A DNA stretch of 9,713 bases from Actinomycetota bacterium (lineage in GTDB: Bacteria; Actinomycetota; Humimicrobiia; Humimicrobiales; Humimicrobiaceae), in NCBI GenBank assembly GCA_016870675.1, contig VGAU01000050.1, forward strand, positions 1 to 9,713. Reading direction: 5' to 3'. Numbering within the stretch: position 1 is the stretch's first letter; every line of letters starts with the position of its first letter. The notes under the pieces are model-generated. The model was not told the DNA's origin. It saw only the letters and a program-made list of their open reading frames with translations, and searched no databases. The translations under genes and the position numbers were made by a program. Of the stretch, positions 1 to 6,125 are shown piece after piece.

Positions 1-475
1 TGAACAGGTGGAAATATATGATTTTGCACGCGAGGCAATCGATATATTTCATGCTGCAGGATGGAAAGTTATTATTGTTACCAACCAGTCTGGTATTGCA
101 AAAGGAATGCTAACAGAAATTAAACTAAATGAAATTCACAAATATTTTATGGATTGTTTAAATTTAGATGATATTTTTTATTGTCCGCATTATCCTCCGG
201 AAGATGAGGAAATACTGCCTTATAATATTTACTGCAATTGCAGAAAGCCTGCTCCCGGAATGATAATAGAAGCTGCAAAAAAGCATAATATTGATTTAAA
301 AAAATCCTACTTAGTAGGAGAGAGAGAAAGCGATATTTTAGCTGGAAAAAATGCAGGAGTTTCAACAGTTTTAGTAAAAACAGGTTACGGAAAAGATTGG
401 ATAGATAACAGAATAAAGCCTGATTATGTTTTTAAAAATTTAAAGGAATTTGCATTATTTATTTTTAATATATAG
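1..475 (+). CDS. GmhB-like HAD phosphatase (D,D-heptose 1,7-bisphosphate phosphatase family), 5' end outside window
   Basis: This is the C-terminal part of a HAD-superfamily phosphatase of the GmhB/histidinol-phosphatase type. In GDP- or ADP-heptose synthesis such enzymes remove one phosphate from heptose bisphosphate in the cytoplasm. Numbering from the GTG at position 8, HAD motif II is VTNQSG (24-29). A zinc-binding set C59-x-H61 ... C76-x-C78 is followed by the CRKP-PGM block (K80), and the motif IV region is GERESD (104-109). The frame stays open to the left edge (Glu-Gln precede the GTG), and the nucleophile motif DRDG, expected near the N-terminus, is not present. The real start therefore lies upstream and GTG 8 is only an internal codon. 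One oddity is that motif IV reads G-E-x3-D where G-D-x3-D is usual. The family is secure. The exact substrate is inferred from the sugar-gene neighbourhood. Confidence 0.85.
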   Translation, partial: EQVEIYDFAREAIDIFHAAGWKVIIVTNQSGIAKGMLTEIKLNEIHKYFMDCLNLDDIFYCPHYPPEDEEILPYNIYCNCRKPAPGMIIEAAKKHNIDLKKSYLVGERESDILAGKNAGVSTVLVKTGYGKDWIDNRIKPDYVFKNLKEFALFIFNI

Positions 476-484
476 TTTTACTAA

Positions 485-646
485 CGTTTTCTATATGTTA
501 AAAATATTGTAGAAAATTATTTATGTATTTTATTTGATGCTTTAACCTTTGCAATAATAACATATAAAGAAGGTTCGATAGAAAATTATTCTCATGGTGG
601 AGTTTTTTATATTAAAGGTGATGATATAAAGTTGTTGGATTATTAA
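485..646 (+). pseudogene. Possible C-terminal remnant of an unidentified gene in the 476-698 spacer
   Basis: The 223-bp gap between the HAD phosphatase and the radical SAM gene holds a 53-codon open frame that follows a TAA at 482-484 and ends in TAA at 644-646. It has no ATG, GTG or TTG start with a ribosome site. Its predicted composition looks protein-like, with a hydrophobic middle (LFDALTFAIITY) and a polar tail ending GDDIKLLDY, which is why it could be the tail of a degraded gene. I do not recognise the family, and in AT-rich DNA a frame of this length may arise by chance. The remainder of the gap is AT-rich with no other feature. Confidence 0.2.
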
Positions 647-668
647 TAATAAAATTAAATTTATTTTA

Positions 669-688
669 TATAATATGTTTTAAAGGAG
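669..688 (+). promoter_or_regulatory. -10-like TATAAT and ribosome binding site of the radical SAM gene
   Basis: AAGGAG at 683-688 lies 10 nt before the ATG at 699 and sets that start. TATAAT at 669-674 is a perfect -10 hexamer, but no credible -35 box lies 16-19 bp upstream. It is also so close to the ribosome site that a transcript from it would have almost no leader. The ribosome site is well supported and the promoter is weak. Confidence 0.5.
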
Positions 689-698
689 AACTGGAATA

Positions 699-2087
699 AT
701 GAGATTTTTACTTGTAGTTTATGATAATGATTCTTATATAAGTTGGTTTCCCCAAGGTCTTGCATATATTGCAGCAGTACTTTTAAAAAAAGGAATTTAT
801 GTAGAGATATATAATCAAGACATGCACCATTTCCCGGATGAGTATCTTACAGAATTTTTAAATATTAATAAATTTGATGTTGTTGGTGTTAGCGTAATAG
901 CAGGATATTATCAATATGCTAAACTGATAAAAATCTCAGAAGCCATAAATAAATCTAAGAATAGGCCGCTTTACATTATAGGGGGCCATGGTCCTTCTCC
1001 AGAACCGGAGTTTTTTATTAAAAAAAATAATGCTGATATTGTTGTTATTGGTGAAGGAGAACTGACAGTTGTTGAAGTTGTTGATGCAGTTGCAAATCAT
1101 AAAACTTTAAAAAATATTAAAGGTATTGCTTATCGCGATGATAATAAAGTTATTATTAATGAAAGACGTCCTTTGATAGAAGATATTAATAAAATACCTT
1201 TTCCTGCCTATGATTTATTTCCAGTATCTTATTACAGACTCTTAAGAATGCCTCATACAACAAATAAAGATTTTGTTATGCCTGTTTTATCGGGTAGAGG
1301 TTGTAAATTTAAGTGTAATTTTTGTTATAGAATGGATAAAGGCTTTAGACCAAGAATTAGCGAAAACATAATAGAAGAAATTCAGTTTCTAAAACTTAAT
1401 TATGGTGTTAATTACATCGCATTCTCAGATGAACTCTTAATGTCATCATTGGATAGAACGGAAATTTTATGCAAATCTTTTATCAAATCCAAACTTAATA
1501 TAAAATGGAGCTGTAATGGGAGATTAAACTATGCTAAACCGGAATTATTACAATTAATGAAAGAAGCCGGTTGTGTCTTCATTAATTATGGTATAGAAGC
1601 AATGGATGATAAGGTATTGAAGAATATGAATAAGATATTAACAACTAATCAAATAATTAAAGGTATAAATGCAACATTCAATTCCGGCATAAGTCCAGGT
1701 TTTAATATTATTTTTGGTAATATTGGGGATAATAAAGAAACTTTGAAAAAAGGTGTAGACTTTTTGCTTAAATATGATGACGGTGCTCAAATGAGAACAA
1801 TTCGTCCCGTCACACCTTATCCTGGTTCACCCCTATATTATTATGCTATAGAAAAAGGGCTTTTAAAAGATTGTGAAGACTTTTATGAAAACAAACATAA
1901 AAATTCAGATTTATTAGCAATTAATTTTACTGATATGAGTGATGAAGAATTTCATAAAGCTCTTTTGGAAGCAAATAAAAAGTTGATCCAGAATTATTTT
2001 AATAAAAAAAAGTACGATGTGATCAATCAAGCAAAAAAGCTCTATTTAGAGAATGATACTAAATTTAGAGGTTTTCGCCAGACCTAA
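699..2087 (+). CDS. B12-binding domain radical SAM protein
   Basis: This is a 462-residue enzyme with the two-domain layout of cobalamin-dependent radical SAM proteins (BchE/P-methylase-type class B architecture). Residues about 1-135 form a Rossmann-like B12-binding domain with GGHGPSPEPE at 95-104 and VVIGEGE at 115-121, both typical of this group. The radical SAM barrel starts near residue 190 and binds a [4Fe-4S] cluster through C202-x3-C206-x2-C209 (GCKFKCNFCYR). Downstream markers include YGIEAMDD (297-304) and PYPGSPLY (373-380). The protein is cytoplasmic with no signal peptide or membrane segment. Family members methylate unreactive carbons or carry out other radical rearrangements, and many act on unknown substrates. 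The surrounding sugar genes suggest a role in modifying a surface glycan or lipid, but the sequence does not prove this. The frame is intact, the length is normal, and the start is set by AAGGAG 10 nt upstream. Confidence 0.85.
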   Translation: MRFLLVVYDNDSYISWFPQGLAYIAAVLLKKGIYVEIYNQDMHHFPDEYLTEFLNINKFDVVGVSVIAGYYQYAKLIKISEAINKSKNRPLYIIGGHGPSPEPEFFIKKNNADIVVIGEGELTVVEVVDAVANHKTLKNIKGIAYRDDNKVIINERRPLIEDINKIPFPAYDLFPVSYYRLLRMPHTTNKDFVMPVLSGRGCKFKCNFCYRMDKGFRPRISENIIEEIQFLKLNYGVNYIAFSDELLMSSLDRTEILCKSFIKSKLNIKWSCNGRLNYAKPELLQLMKEAGCVFINYGIEAMDDKVLKNMNKILTTNQIIKGINATFNSGISPGFNIIFGNIGDNKETLKKGVDFLLKYDDGAQMRTIRPVTPYPGSPLYYYAIEKGLLKDCEDFYENKHKNSDLLAINFTDMSDEEFHKALLEANKKLIQNYFNKKKYDVINQAKKLYLENDTKFRGFRQT

Positions 2088-2176
2088 ATTATTTATGCTT
2101 ATTTTATAATCTGAAATATTTAATATAGAAGATTTTAAACAATTAAGAGAAGAGTAAATAATTTCAGCGGTGAAGA

Positions 2177-2206
2177 TTGTCAATTATTAAGAAAATAATT
2201 TACAAT
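2177..2206 (+). promoter_or_regulatory. Predicted sigma70-type promoter of legB
   Basis: TTGTCA (2177-2182) and TACAAT (2201-2206) are separated by 18 bp, and each hexamer matches the consensus at five of six positions. Transcription would start near 2213, giving a leader of roughly 23 nt before the legB ATG at 2236. It lies in the 148-bp gap after the radical SAM gene, which holds no other gene. This makes legB the likely first gene of its own transcription unit, originally legB-legC. Confidence 0.55.
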
Positions 2207-2223
2207 TATTAAAAATATTTTTT

Positions 2224-2230
2224 AAGAGAG
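2224..2230 (+). promoter_or_regulatory. Ribosome binding site of legB
   Basis: AAGAGAG lies 5 nt before ATG 2236. It supports the start, which puts the dinucleotide-binding motif GADGFIG at residues 8-14 as expected for the family. Confidence 0.55.
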
Positions 2231-2235
2231 TTTTT

Positions 2236-2579
2236 ATGGAAAAAGTTGTGGTTACAGGAGCAGATGGCTTTATTGGAAGCCACTTAACTGAAAGATTATT
2301 ACAAGAGGGATATATTGTAAAAGCATTTGTATATTATAATTCTTTCAATTCCTGGGGATGGCTTGATACTTTACCAAAAAATGTATTAAATGAAATTGAG
2401 GTTTTTGCCAGTGACATCAGAGATCCAAATGGGGTAAGGACAGCTATTCAAGGTTGTGATAGTGTTTTTCATCTTGCAGCATTAATTGGAATTCCTTTTA
2501 GTTATTACTCACCGGATAGTTATGTTGATACAAATATTAAAGGCACTTTAAATATACTGCAAGCAGCACTTCAACTTAA
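2236..2579 (+). pseudogene. legB: legB-type NAD-dependent 4,6-dehydratase, fragment 1 (N-terminal)
   Basis: This is the first piece of an extended SDR of the LegB family, which converts a nucleotide-activated GlcNAc to its 4-keto-6-deoxy form in legionaminic-acid-type pathways. Visible features are the NAD-binding motif GADGFIG (residues 8-14), the family-typical stretch YYNSFNSWGWLD, the acidic DIRDPNGVR segment, HLAALIGIP, and YVDTNIKGTLN. The reading frame runs unbroken to codon 115 and then enters the inverted repeat of an IS at 2580, where it stops at 2617-2619 after 12 foreign residues. The last nine legB bases, TCAACTTAA, are repeated at 4491-4499, where the gene resumes in frame. On its own this fragment lacks the catalytic Tyr-Lys and cannot be active. 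Confidence 0.9.
2571..2579 (+). repeat. Target-site duplication (left copy) of the two-gene IS
   Basis: TCAACTTAA lies directly before the IS end at 2580 and recurs exactly at 4491-4499 directly after the other end. It is a 9-bp duplication of legB coding sequence, which shows that this is a simple transposition product. Confidence 0.92.
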
Positions 2580-2626
2580 CAGCAATTCCGCATCTTCTTT
2601 CTTTCACATAACAATTTAAGCTTAAA
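2580..2626 (+). repeat. Left terminal inverted repeat of the two-gene IS
   Basis: Compared with the reverse complement of 4444-4490, the outer 21 bp match at 20 positions (only base 10 differs). An inner block AAGCTTAAA at offset 39-47 matches perfectly at the same offset in both ends, and the 17 bp between them are poorly conserved. This two-block layout suggests a cleavage block and a separate transposase-binding block. Confidence 0.85.
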
Positions 2627-2784
2627 AATGTAATTTTTTAATACTGTTTCCAACAATTAATTTCGGAGTGGAGAGAAATTACTTAAAAAATTTGTGATAT
2701 TTTCAATTTTGAAGTGCCTAAAACATCAATTATTTATATAATTACAGTAGATATATTTGGTTGGTTTGAAAAATAAGGCAGGTG

Positions 2785-4002
2785 CTATAGGGGTATTGGG
2801 TATATCCATTTTGCAAGTATAAATTCTGCTCTTATCAGGTCAATAAGAAAAATCTTTGACCTTACCCTTTTATCTTTAATATTACGAGCAAAGAATATAT
2901 TAAAGATATTTAGCACAATAAATAAAAACAGGATAAAAGCAACAATTGCATTGCCGCTGTGCCTGTATACATGGTCTGCGTTCCATGTATTTACTATCTC
3001 GTTAAAGCAGCCGTTCTCAATCTGCCACCGGCTGTGGCAAACTGGTACGACATTTTTTAAACCAACAACTGAAGGCAGGCTGGTAACCCAATACCAGTCT
3101 GCCTTCTCTTCCAAATACCCCCATTTCCCAAGATCTTTTGAATGGTGCCTTACTGTTTTTATCTCCTCTGATCTAATCACCCTTATAGGTTTTTTGTATG
3201 AGTCCCACAATCCATCTATAGTGTGATCCCAGACTTTGTATAGGGTATTTTCATCTGTATATATAACAGGGTTAACAATACCGCACAAAGATACTGCCTC
3301 TTCATAGAGCTGCCTTGTTTCATCCTTTAGCACTGCTGCTGCATATTTTCCATGAGAAGCAAGCAGGTTAAACGTTGTTCCGTTTAAGTAAAGGCCATCC
3401 CCTACAACAACTTCAAATGCTTTTGGATAATCCCTGCAAGCTCTCTCAAGAAGTCTGTATGCACTGGACAACTCCCCTTCATTTGGATATATCGGTTCAA
3501 TATCAAGCATAAAGCAAAACCTGGGACCAGCCAGTATAAATGCGGTATATCTGTGATAGTAATTTAACTTGATTTTCCCCTCTATCCCGGAAACATTTCT
3601 TGCGCTGCAACCGCTGCACCAGTGTATCTCACTTGAGCAAATCTCATGACCGTCAATAATACCAATATATTTTCCATAGATAGGCTCAATCATTTTAGAT
3701 CTTTTTGCCTTAAGGTATATGGATTTTAATATCTTTCTCAAAGATTCAACATCAATTGTGTCTGCTGCCCTTGCAATAGTTGATGCTGAGGGAATTCTTC
3801 CTGTGAGATTGCCAACTGATGAGAAGTTCCTTGAGGTGTTAAATTTATTAAGTGAACCGAGGCTGGAAAACAGAATGGAAAGTATTGATGCAGCAATATC
3901 AGATGTAGCTATCTGGGGTTTTTGTCTTGCATCTGTAATATTTTCAATTAAGTTAAAGAGGTCAAAGTATTTATTGGAGTATTTTATTACTCTTGTAAAC
4001 AT
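2785..4002 (-). CDS. IS4-like DDE transposase
   Basis: This 405-residue transposase cuts and joins the ends of the IS that contains it. The likely catalytic triad is D117 (in IGIIDGHE), D202 (in VVVGDGLYLNG) and E329 (in HSRWQIENGCFNEI), with the R/W-x2-E spacing typical of IS4-type DDE enzymes. A cysteine cluster, C122-x6-C129-x2-C132, follows the first Asp and could bind a metal. The C-terminus (about 352-372) is strongly hydrophobic and the tail is basic. The ATG at 4002 shares one base with the stop codon of the upstream small gene (TAATG), so translation is probably coupled to it. The gene is full length without a frameshift. Its codons are somewhat richer in G and C than those of the sugar genes, consistent with a foreign origin. 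Confidence 0.85.
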   Translation of the reverse strand: MFTRVIKYSNKYFDLFNLIENITDARQKPQIATSDIAASILSILFSSLGSLNKFNTSRNFSSVGNLTGRIPSASTIARAADTIDVESLRKILKSIYLKAKRSKMIEPIYGKYIGIIDGHEICSSEIHWCSGCSARNVSGIEGKIKLNYYHRYTAFILAGPRFCFMLDIEPIYPNEGELSSAYRLLERACRDYPKAFEVVVGDGLYLNGTTFNLLASHGKYAAAVLKDETRQLYEEAVSLCGIVNPVIYTDENTLYKVWDHTIDGLWDSYKKPIRVIRSEEIKTVRHHSKDLGKWGYLEEKADWYWVTSLPSVVGLKNVVPVCHSRWQIENGCFNEIVNTWNADHVYRHSGNAIVAFILFLFIVLNIFNIFFARNIKDKRVRSKIFLIDLIRAEFILAKWIYPIPL

Positions 4003-4331
4003 TACTTCTTTTTGGATAGCATTCTTTCAAGATTAATGTCTGATACCTCCTCAATAATATCTCTTATCCTGAAATATCTATCCACCATCTGCCTTACTTC
4101 TTCTTCAAGGGCTTTAGGAATATATATCATTTTTCTTATCCCGTCTTTTCTTACTGTGGTAAGGTAAAGTGATATATGTTTTTGGCCTTTTGTTATGCAC
4201 CTGCAGTTTTTATTTCCGCAGGTTCTGGCTACATTTACAAGATTTGCATGAATGTATTCGGAGTAATTTATCATGTTGGAAAGCTTGGATAAAAGATCTT
4301 TTTCCCGTCTTGACCTTTGAGTCCTCTTCAT
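4002..4331 (-). CDS. DUF6788-like small IS accessory protein
   Basis: This is a 109-residue basic protein encoded first in the IS, ahead of the transposase. It shows a C38-x4-C43-x-C45 motif (TCGNKNCRCITKG) followed by a region resembling a short beta sheet (HISLYLTTVRKDGIRKMIYIP), then a charged, probably helical C-terminus (residues about 74-109). The Cys motif followed by a short Lys/Gly-His segment is what I recognise as the DUF6788 pattern. I recall this family only from database annotation, and it has no established function. Its position, its one-base overlap with the transposase gene and its location inside the inverted repeats make it part of the IS. It may help bind the ends or control transposition. 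GAAAGG at 4338-4343 lies 6 nt before the ATG and supports this start. Confidence 0.65.
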   Translation of the reverse strand: MKRTQRSRREKDLLSKLSNMINYSEYIHANLVNVARTCGNKNCRCITKGQKHISLYLTTVRKDGIRKMIYIPKALEEEVRQMVDRYFRIRDIIEEVSDINLERMLSKKK

Positions 4332-4337
4332 ATTATG

Positions 4338-4366
4338 CCTTTCAGTAATATGATATACTATAGTAT
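4338..4366 (-). promoter_or_regulatory. Leader of the IS operon: ribosome binding site and 12-bp palindrome
   Basis: On the minus strand GAAAGG (4343-4338) precedes the small accessory gene by 6 nt. Slightly further upstream is the perfect palindrome ATACTATAGTAT (4355-4366), which contains the -10-like TATAGT. Candidate -35 boxes (TTTACT, TTGGCA) occur upstream but at imperfect spacing. The palindrome could be an operator for an IS-encoded repressor, or it could be chance in AT-rich DNA. Confidence 0.35.
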
Positions 4367-4443
4367 TTCATATTTTATTAAAAAAGTAAAGTATTTTGCC
4401 AATGCGAATTTGCTTTTTTAAAAAATGGGCGATTTTGGCTTAA

Positions 4444-4490
4444 TTTAAGCTTGATTTTGTAAGTCCATAAAAGAAGATGCAGAATTGCTG
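4444..4490 (-). repeat. Right terminal inverted repeat of the two-gene IS
   Basis: This is the partner of 2580-2626, with the outer block at 4470-4490 and the inner block TTTAAGCTT at 4444-4452. An ATG at 4477 inside this end is in frame with legB fragment 2, so the IS supplies a possible start codon to the downstream fragment. Confidence 0.85.
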
Positions 4491-4499
4491 TCAACTTAA
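4491..4499 (+). repeat. Target-site duplication (right copy) of the two-gene IS
   Basis: This is an exact copy of TCAACTTAA at 2571-2579, directly after the IS end. Confidence 0.92.
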
Positions 4500-4806
4500 T
4501 GTTAAGCGCGTTTTAATAACTTCAACCTCAGAAGTTTATGGTACTGCTCAATTTGTGCCTATAACAGAGGAGCATCCATATCAGGGACAATCTCCTTATA
4601 GTGCATCCAAAATAGGTGCTGATCGTTTAGCAGAATCTTTTTATCGATCATTTGAACTTCCGGTAACAATTGTCCGTCCTTTTAATACTTATGGTCCACG
4701 GCAATCTGCTAGAGCAATAATTCCTACAATCATAACTCAATTGTTAAACGACTATAAGGAAATTAAAATAGGAAATCACATCCCTACACGTGATTTTGTT
4801 TTCGTA
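4491..4806 (+). pseudogene. legB: legB-type dehydratase, fragment 2 (catalytic middle)
   Basis: This continues fragment 1 in frame after the IS. It holds the SDR catalytic part: the TSTSEVYG serine/threonine block, the Tyr-x3-Lys dyad in SPYSASKIGADRLA, RPFNTYGPRQSARAIIPT and the PTRDFVFV segment, all in the order seen in LegB proteins. Recognisable similarity stops after the Val codon at 4804-4806. The frame then reads six unrelated residues to a TGA ending at 4827. The expected continuation (the Asp-Thr helix and NIGSG strand, about 32 codons) is missing here. A 116-codon open frame starting at ATG 4477 within the IS end covers this fragment, but it would lack the NAD-binding motif. Confidence 0.88.
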
Positions 4807-4900
4807 AATAGAAGAATTAAACGTTGAAAAATTATTATATGCTATTCAGATTTCAATAATAATATTAATTTTGAATTAAACTACAAAGCAGTTTTTGATC
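4807..4900 (+). other. Unassigned 94-bp segment between legB fragment 2 and the IS3 element
   Basis: The segment is AT-rich with short open stretches in two frames and no match that I can see to the missing part of legB on either strand. It marks one edge of the rearrangement that broke the middle of legB. Confidence 0.5.
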
Positions 4901-4922
4901 TGAACCCCAAAATTCAGACACA
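4901..4922 (+). repeat. Left inverted repeat of the IS3 element
   Basis: It pairs with 6155-6175 with one single-base gap and two mismatches. Both begin TGAACCCCA and end AGACACA when read inward. Confidence 0.85.
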
Positions 4923-4929
4923 CACTTAA

Positions 4930-5763
4930 CTAAATCAGCGCCAACTGATGAGACTTATTTTTATTAAATTTATCTTCAAATTCTTCCGGGGGCATATATC
5001 CCAGGGAAGAATGTAATCTTTTTTTGTTATACACCTGGCTAATAAAATATGGTATTGATAAAATCACATCTTCATATGTATTGTATTCGTCCATATATAC
5101 TTCTTCAACCTTTAGTGTTCTAAAGAATGATTCCATCTTGGCATTATCATATGGATTTGCCTTGTCTGACATTGATATTAAAATACTGTTGTCTTTAAGT
5201 ATCTTGGTATAACGGCTGCTGCAGTACTGGAATCCCTGATCTGAATGATGGATAAGACCACCTGTTTCTCTTGAGCATATTGCATCTTTTAGGGCTGAGA
5301 TTGTAAGAGCCGGTGAAAGTGTTTTACCTATGGCATAACCCACTGCTTTTCTTGACAGCCCATCTATAATTGCTGCAAGGTATGCAAATGAGGAAGAAAA
5401 CCTTATATAGGTAATATCTGCATGCCAGACCTGATTTAGCCTTACAGGCACTAAATTCTTTACAAGATTGGGATATTTGGCCAGGTTATGTTTTGAATTG
5501 GTTGTACGCTTATATGAGCGTCTTATGCTACATAAAATGCCATTTTGCCGCATAATCCTGTACACTTTCTTATGGTTTACTGTAATGCCCTCCCTTTTAA
5601 GGGAAGCTGTTATTCTTCTGTACCCATATGATGGAAAGTCCAGAGCAATGGCTTTTATTGTCTCCAGGATTGCAGAATCCTTTTGGGTATCTTTTTTTTT
5701 CTTGTAGTAGTGCTTTGACCTTGATACGTTCACTTGGCCATATCCTTCCTTAATGCTTCCCAA
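4930..5763 (-). CDS. IS3-family transposase OrfB (integrase catalytic domain)
   Basis: This is the catalytic half of the IS3 transposase, 277 residues from the TTG at 5763. An HTH_21-type segment (YGYRRITASLKREG, 46-59) is followed by the rve integrase core with the DDE triad D116 (WHADITY), D175 (HHSDQGFQY) and E211 (NAKMESFFRTLK). The closing block KKRLHSSLGYMPPEEF (248-263) is typical of the family. The TTG has no evident ribosome site. The frame is open upstream as far as an A8 run, so the protein is probably made as an OrfAB fusion by -1 frameshifting and not from this codon. A second run of nine A residues (5692-5700 on the plus strand as T) codes for Lys near residues 21-24. No key residue is missing. 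Confidence 0.92.
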   Translation of the reverse strand: MGSIKEGYGQVNVSRSKHYYKKKKDTQKDSAILETIKAIALDFPSYGYRRITASLKREGITVNHKKVYRIMRQNGILCSIRRSYKRTTNSKHNLAKYPNLVKNLVPVRLNQVWHADITYIRFSSSFAYLAAIIDGLSRKAVGYAIGKTLSPALTISALKDAICSRETGGLIHHSDQGFQYCSSRYTKILKDNSILISMSDKANPYDNAKMESFFRTLKVEEVYMDEYNTYEDVILSIPYFISQVYNKKRLHSSLGYMPPEEFEDKFNKNKSHQLALI

Positions 5764-6080
5764 TCTTTTGATGTAAATATCTGCTGCAAGTGTTTTTTTT
5801 GAGGCTCAACAAGCTTTACCATCTCTTTTAGGGCATCATTTTCCATGGTAAGCCTTCCCACCATTCGCTCAAGCTCCTTTATCTTTATTTGAAGCCTTAC
5901 ATAATCAGGATTTGTGTTTTCAAAGAACTTTCCGGAGTAGTATTCCTTTTTCCACCTTGATACTACTACAGGTGATATCCCGTATTTTCTGGACACTTCA
6001 AGCTGGGAGATCTTTCCCGATACTATCGCCTCTGTAATCTCCCTCTTAAACTCCCTGCTAAATGACCTTCTTTCTCTCAT
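5730..6080 (-). CDS. IS3-family transposase OrfA (HTH, DNA-binding)
   Basis: This is the 116-residue DNA-binding half of the IS3 transposase. Residues about 5-50 form the HTH_Tnp_1 helix-turn-helix (SREFKREI ... EVSRKYGISPVVVSRWKKEY). Residues about 60-90 form a heptad-like Leu/Ile/Met helix (LQIKIKELERMVGRL), as in the leucine zippers through which IS3 OrfA proteins oligomerise. The start is set by GAGAGG at 6089-6094, 8 nt before the ATG. The 3' end overlaps the OrfB frame by 34 bp. OrfA alone usually acts as a repressor or regulator, and the OrfAB fusion is the active transposase. Confidence 0.9.
   Translation of the reverse strand: MRERRSFSREFKREITEAIVSGKISQLEVSRKYGISPVVVSRWKKEYYSGKFFENTNPDYVRLQIKIKELERMVGRLTMENDALKEMVKLVEPQKKHLQQIFTSKDWEALRKDMAK
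5793..5800 (-). promoter_or_regulatory. Programmed -1 frameshift site (A8 run) between orfA and orfB
   Basis: On the minus strand the orfA codons are CAA AAA AAA CAC, giving an A-AAA-AAA slippery heptamer. After a -1 slip the frame reads ACA CTT GCA and continues open into orfB. Just upstream of the A run the -1 frame is closed by a TGA, so the run lies within the short window where a slip can work. I saw no clear stimulatory stem downstream. Confidence 0.7.
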
Positions 6081-6122
6081 TGATGAGACCTCTCTTTCTT
6101 CTTATCTTTTTTAGTCTCATCA
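6081..6122 (-). promoter_or_regulatory. Hairpin that sequesters the orfA start
   Basis: TGATGAGAC (6081-6089) and GTCTCATCA (6114-6122) are a perfect 9-bp inverted repeat with a 24-nt loop. In the minus-strand mRNA the 3' arm ends directly at the orfA ATG and overlaps the last bases of the ribosome site GAGAGG. Folding would hinder translation of transcripts that enter the IS from outside. Confidence 0.55.
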
Positions 6123-6125
6123 GTT

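Larger units (their letters stand above)
2580..4490 (-). mobile_element. Complete 1911-bp insertion sequence, IS4-like DDE transposase plus DUF6788-like gene
   Basis: The element is bounded by imperfect inverted repeats beginning CAGCAATTC and by a perfect 9-bp target duplication. It carries two genes on the minus strand, a 109-residue small protein followed by a 405-residue transposase whose start overlaps its stop by one base. The 205 bp at the left end (2580-2784) and 159 bp at the right end (4332-4490) are non-coding and hold the ends and the promoter region. The element splits legB, and cutting it out with one duplication copy restores the frame Leu-Gln-Leu-Asn-Val-Lys. Both genes look intact, so the element may be active. 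I place the transposase in the broad IS4-like DDE group and cannot name the IS family with certainty. Confidence 0.9.

Noticed and set aside
8..475. GTG at position 8 as the true start of the HAD gene
   Set aside because: The frame is open to the window edge, and the conserved nucleophile motif of the family must lie upstream, so this codon is internal.
468..496. Inverted repeat ATATAG...CTATAT after the HAD gene as a terminator
   Set aside because: The stem is only 6 bp, all A/T except one pair, with a 15-nt loop and no following T run. It is expected by chance in this AT-rich DNA.
2951..4036. Plus-strand open frames of 91 and 105 codons inside the first IS
   Set aside because: They are shadows of the minus-strand transposase, which has the DDE triad and coupled start. 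They have no ribosome sites or recognisable motifs.
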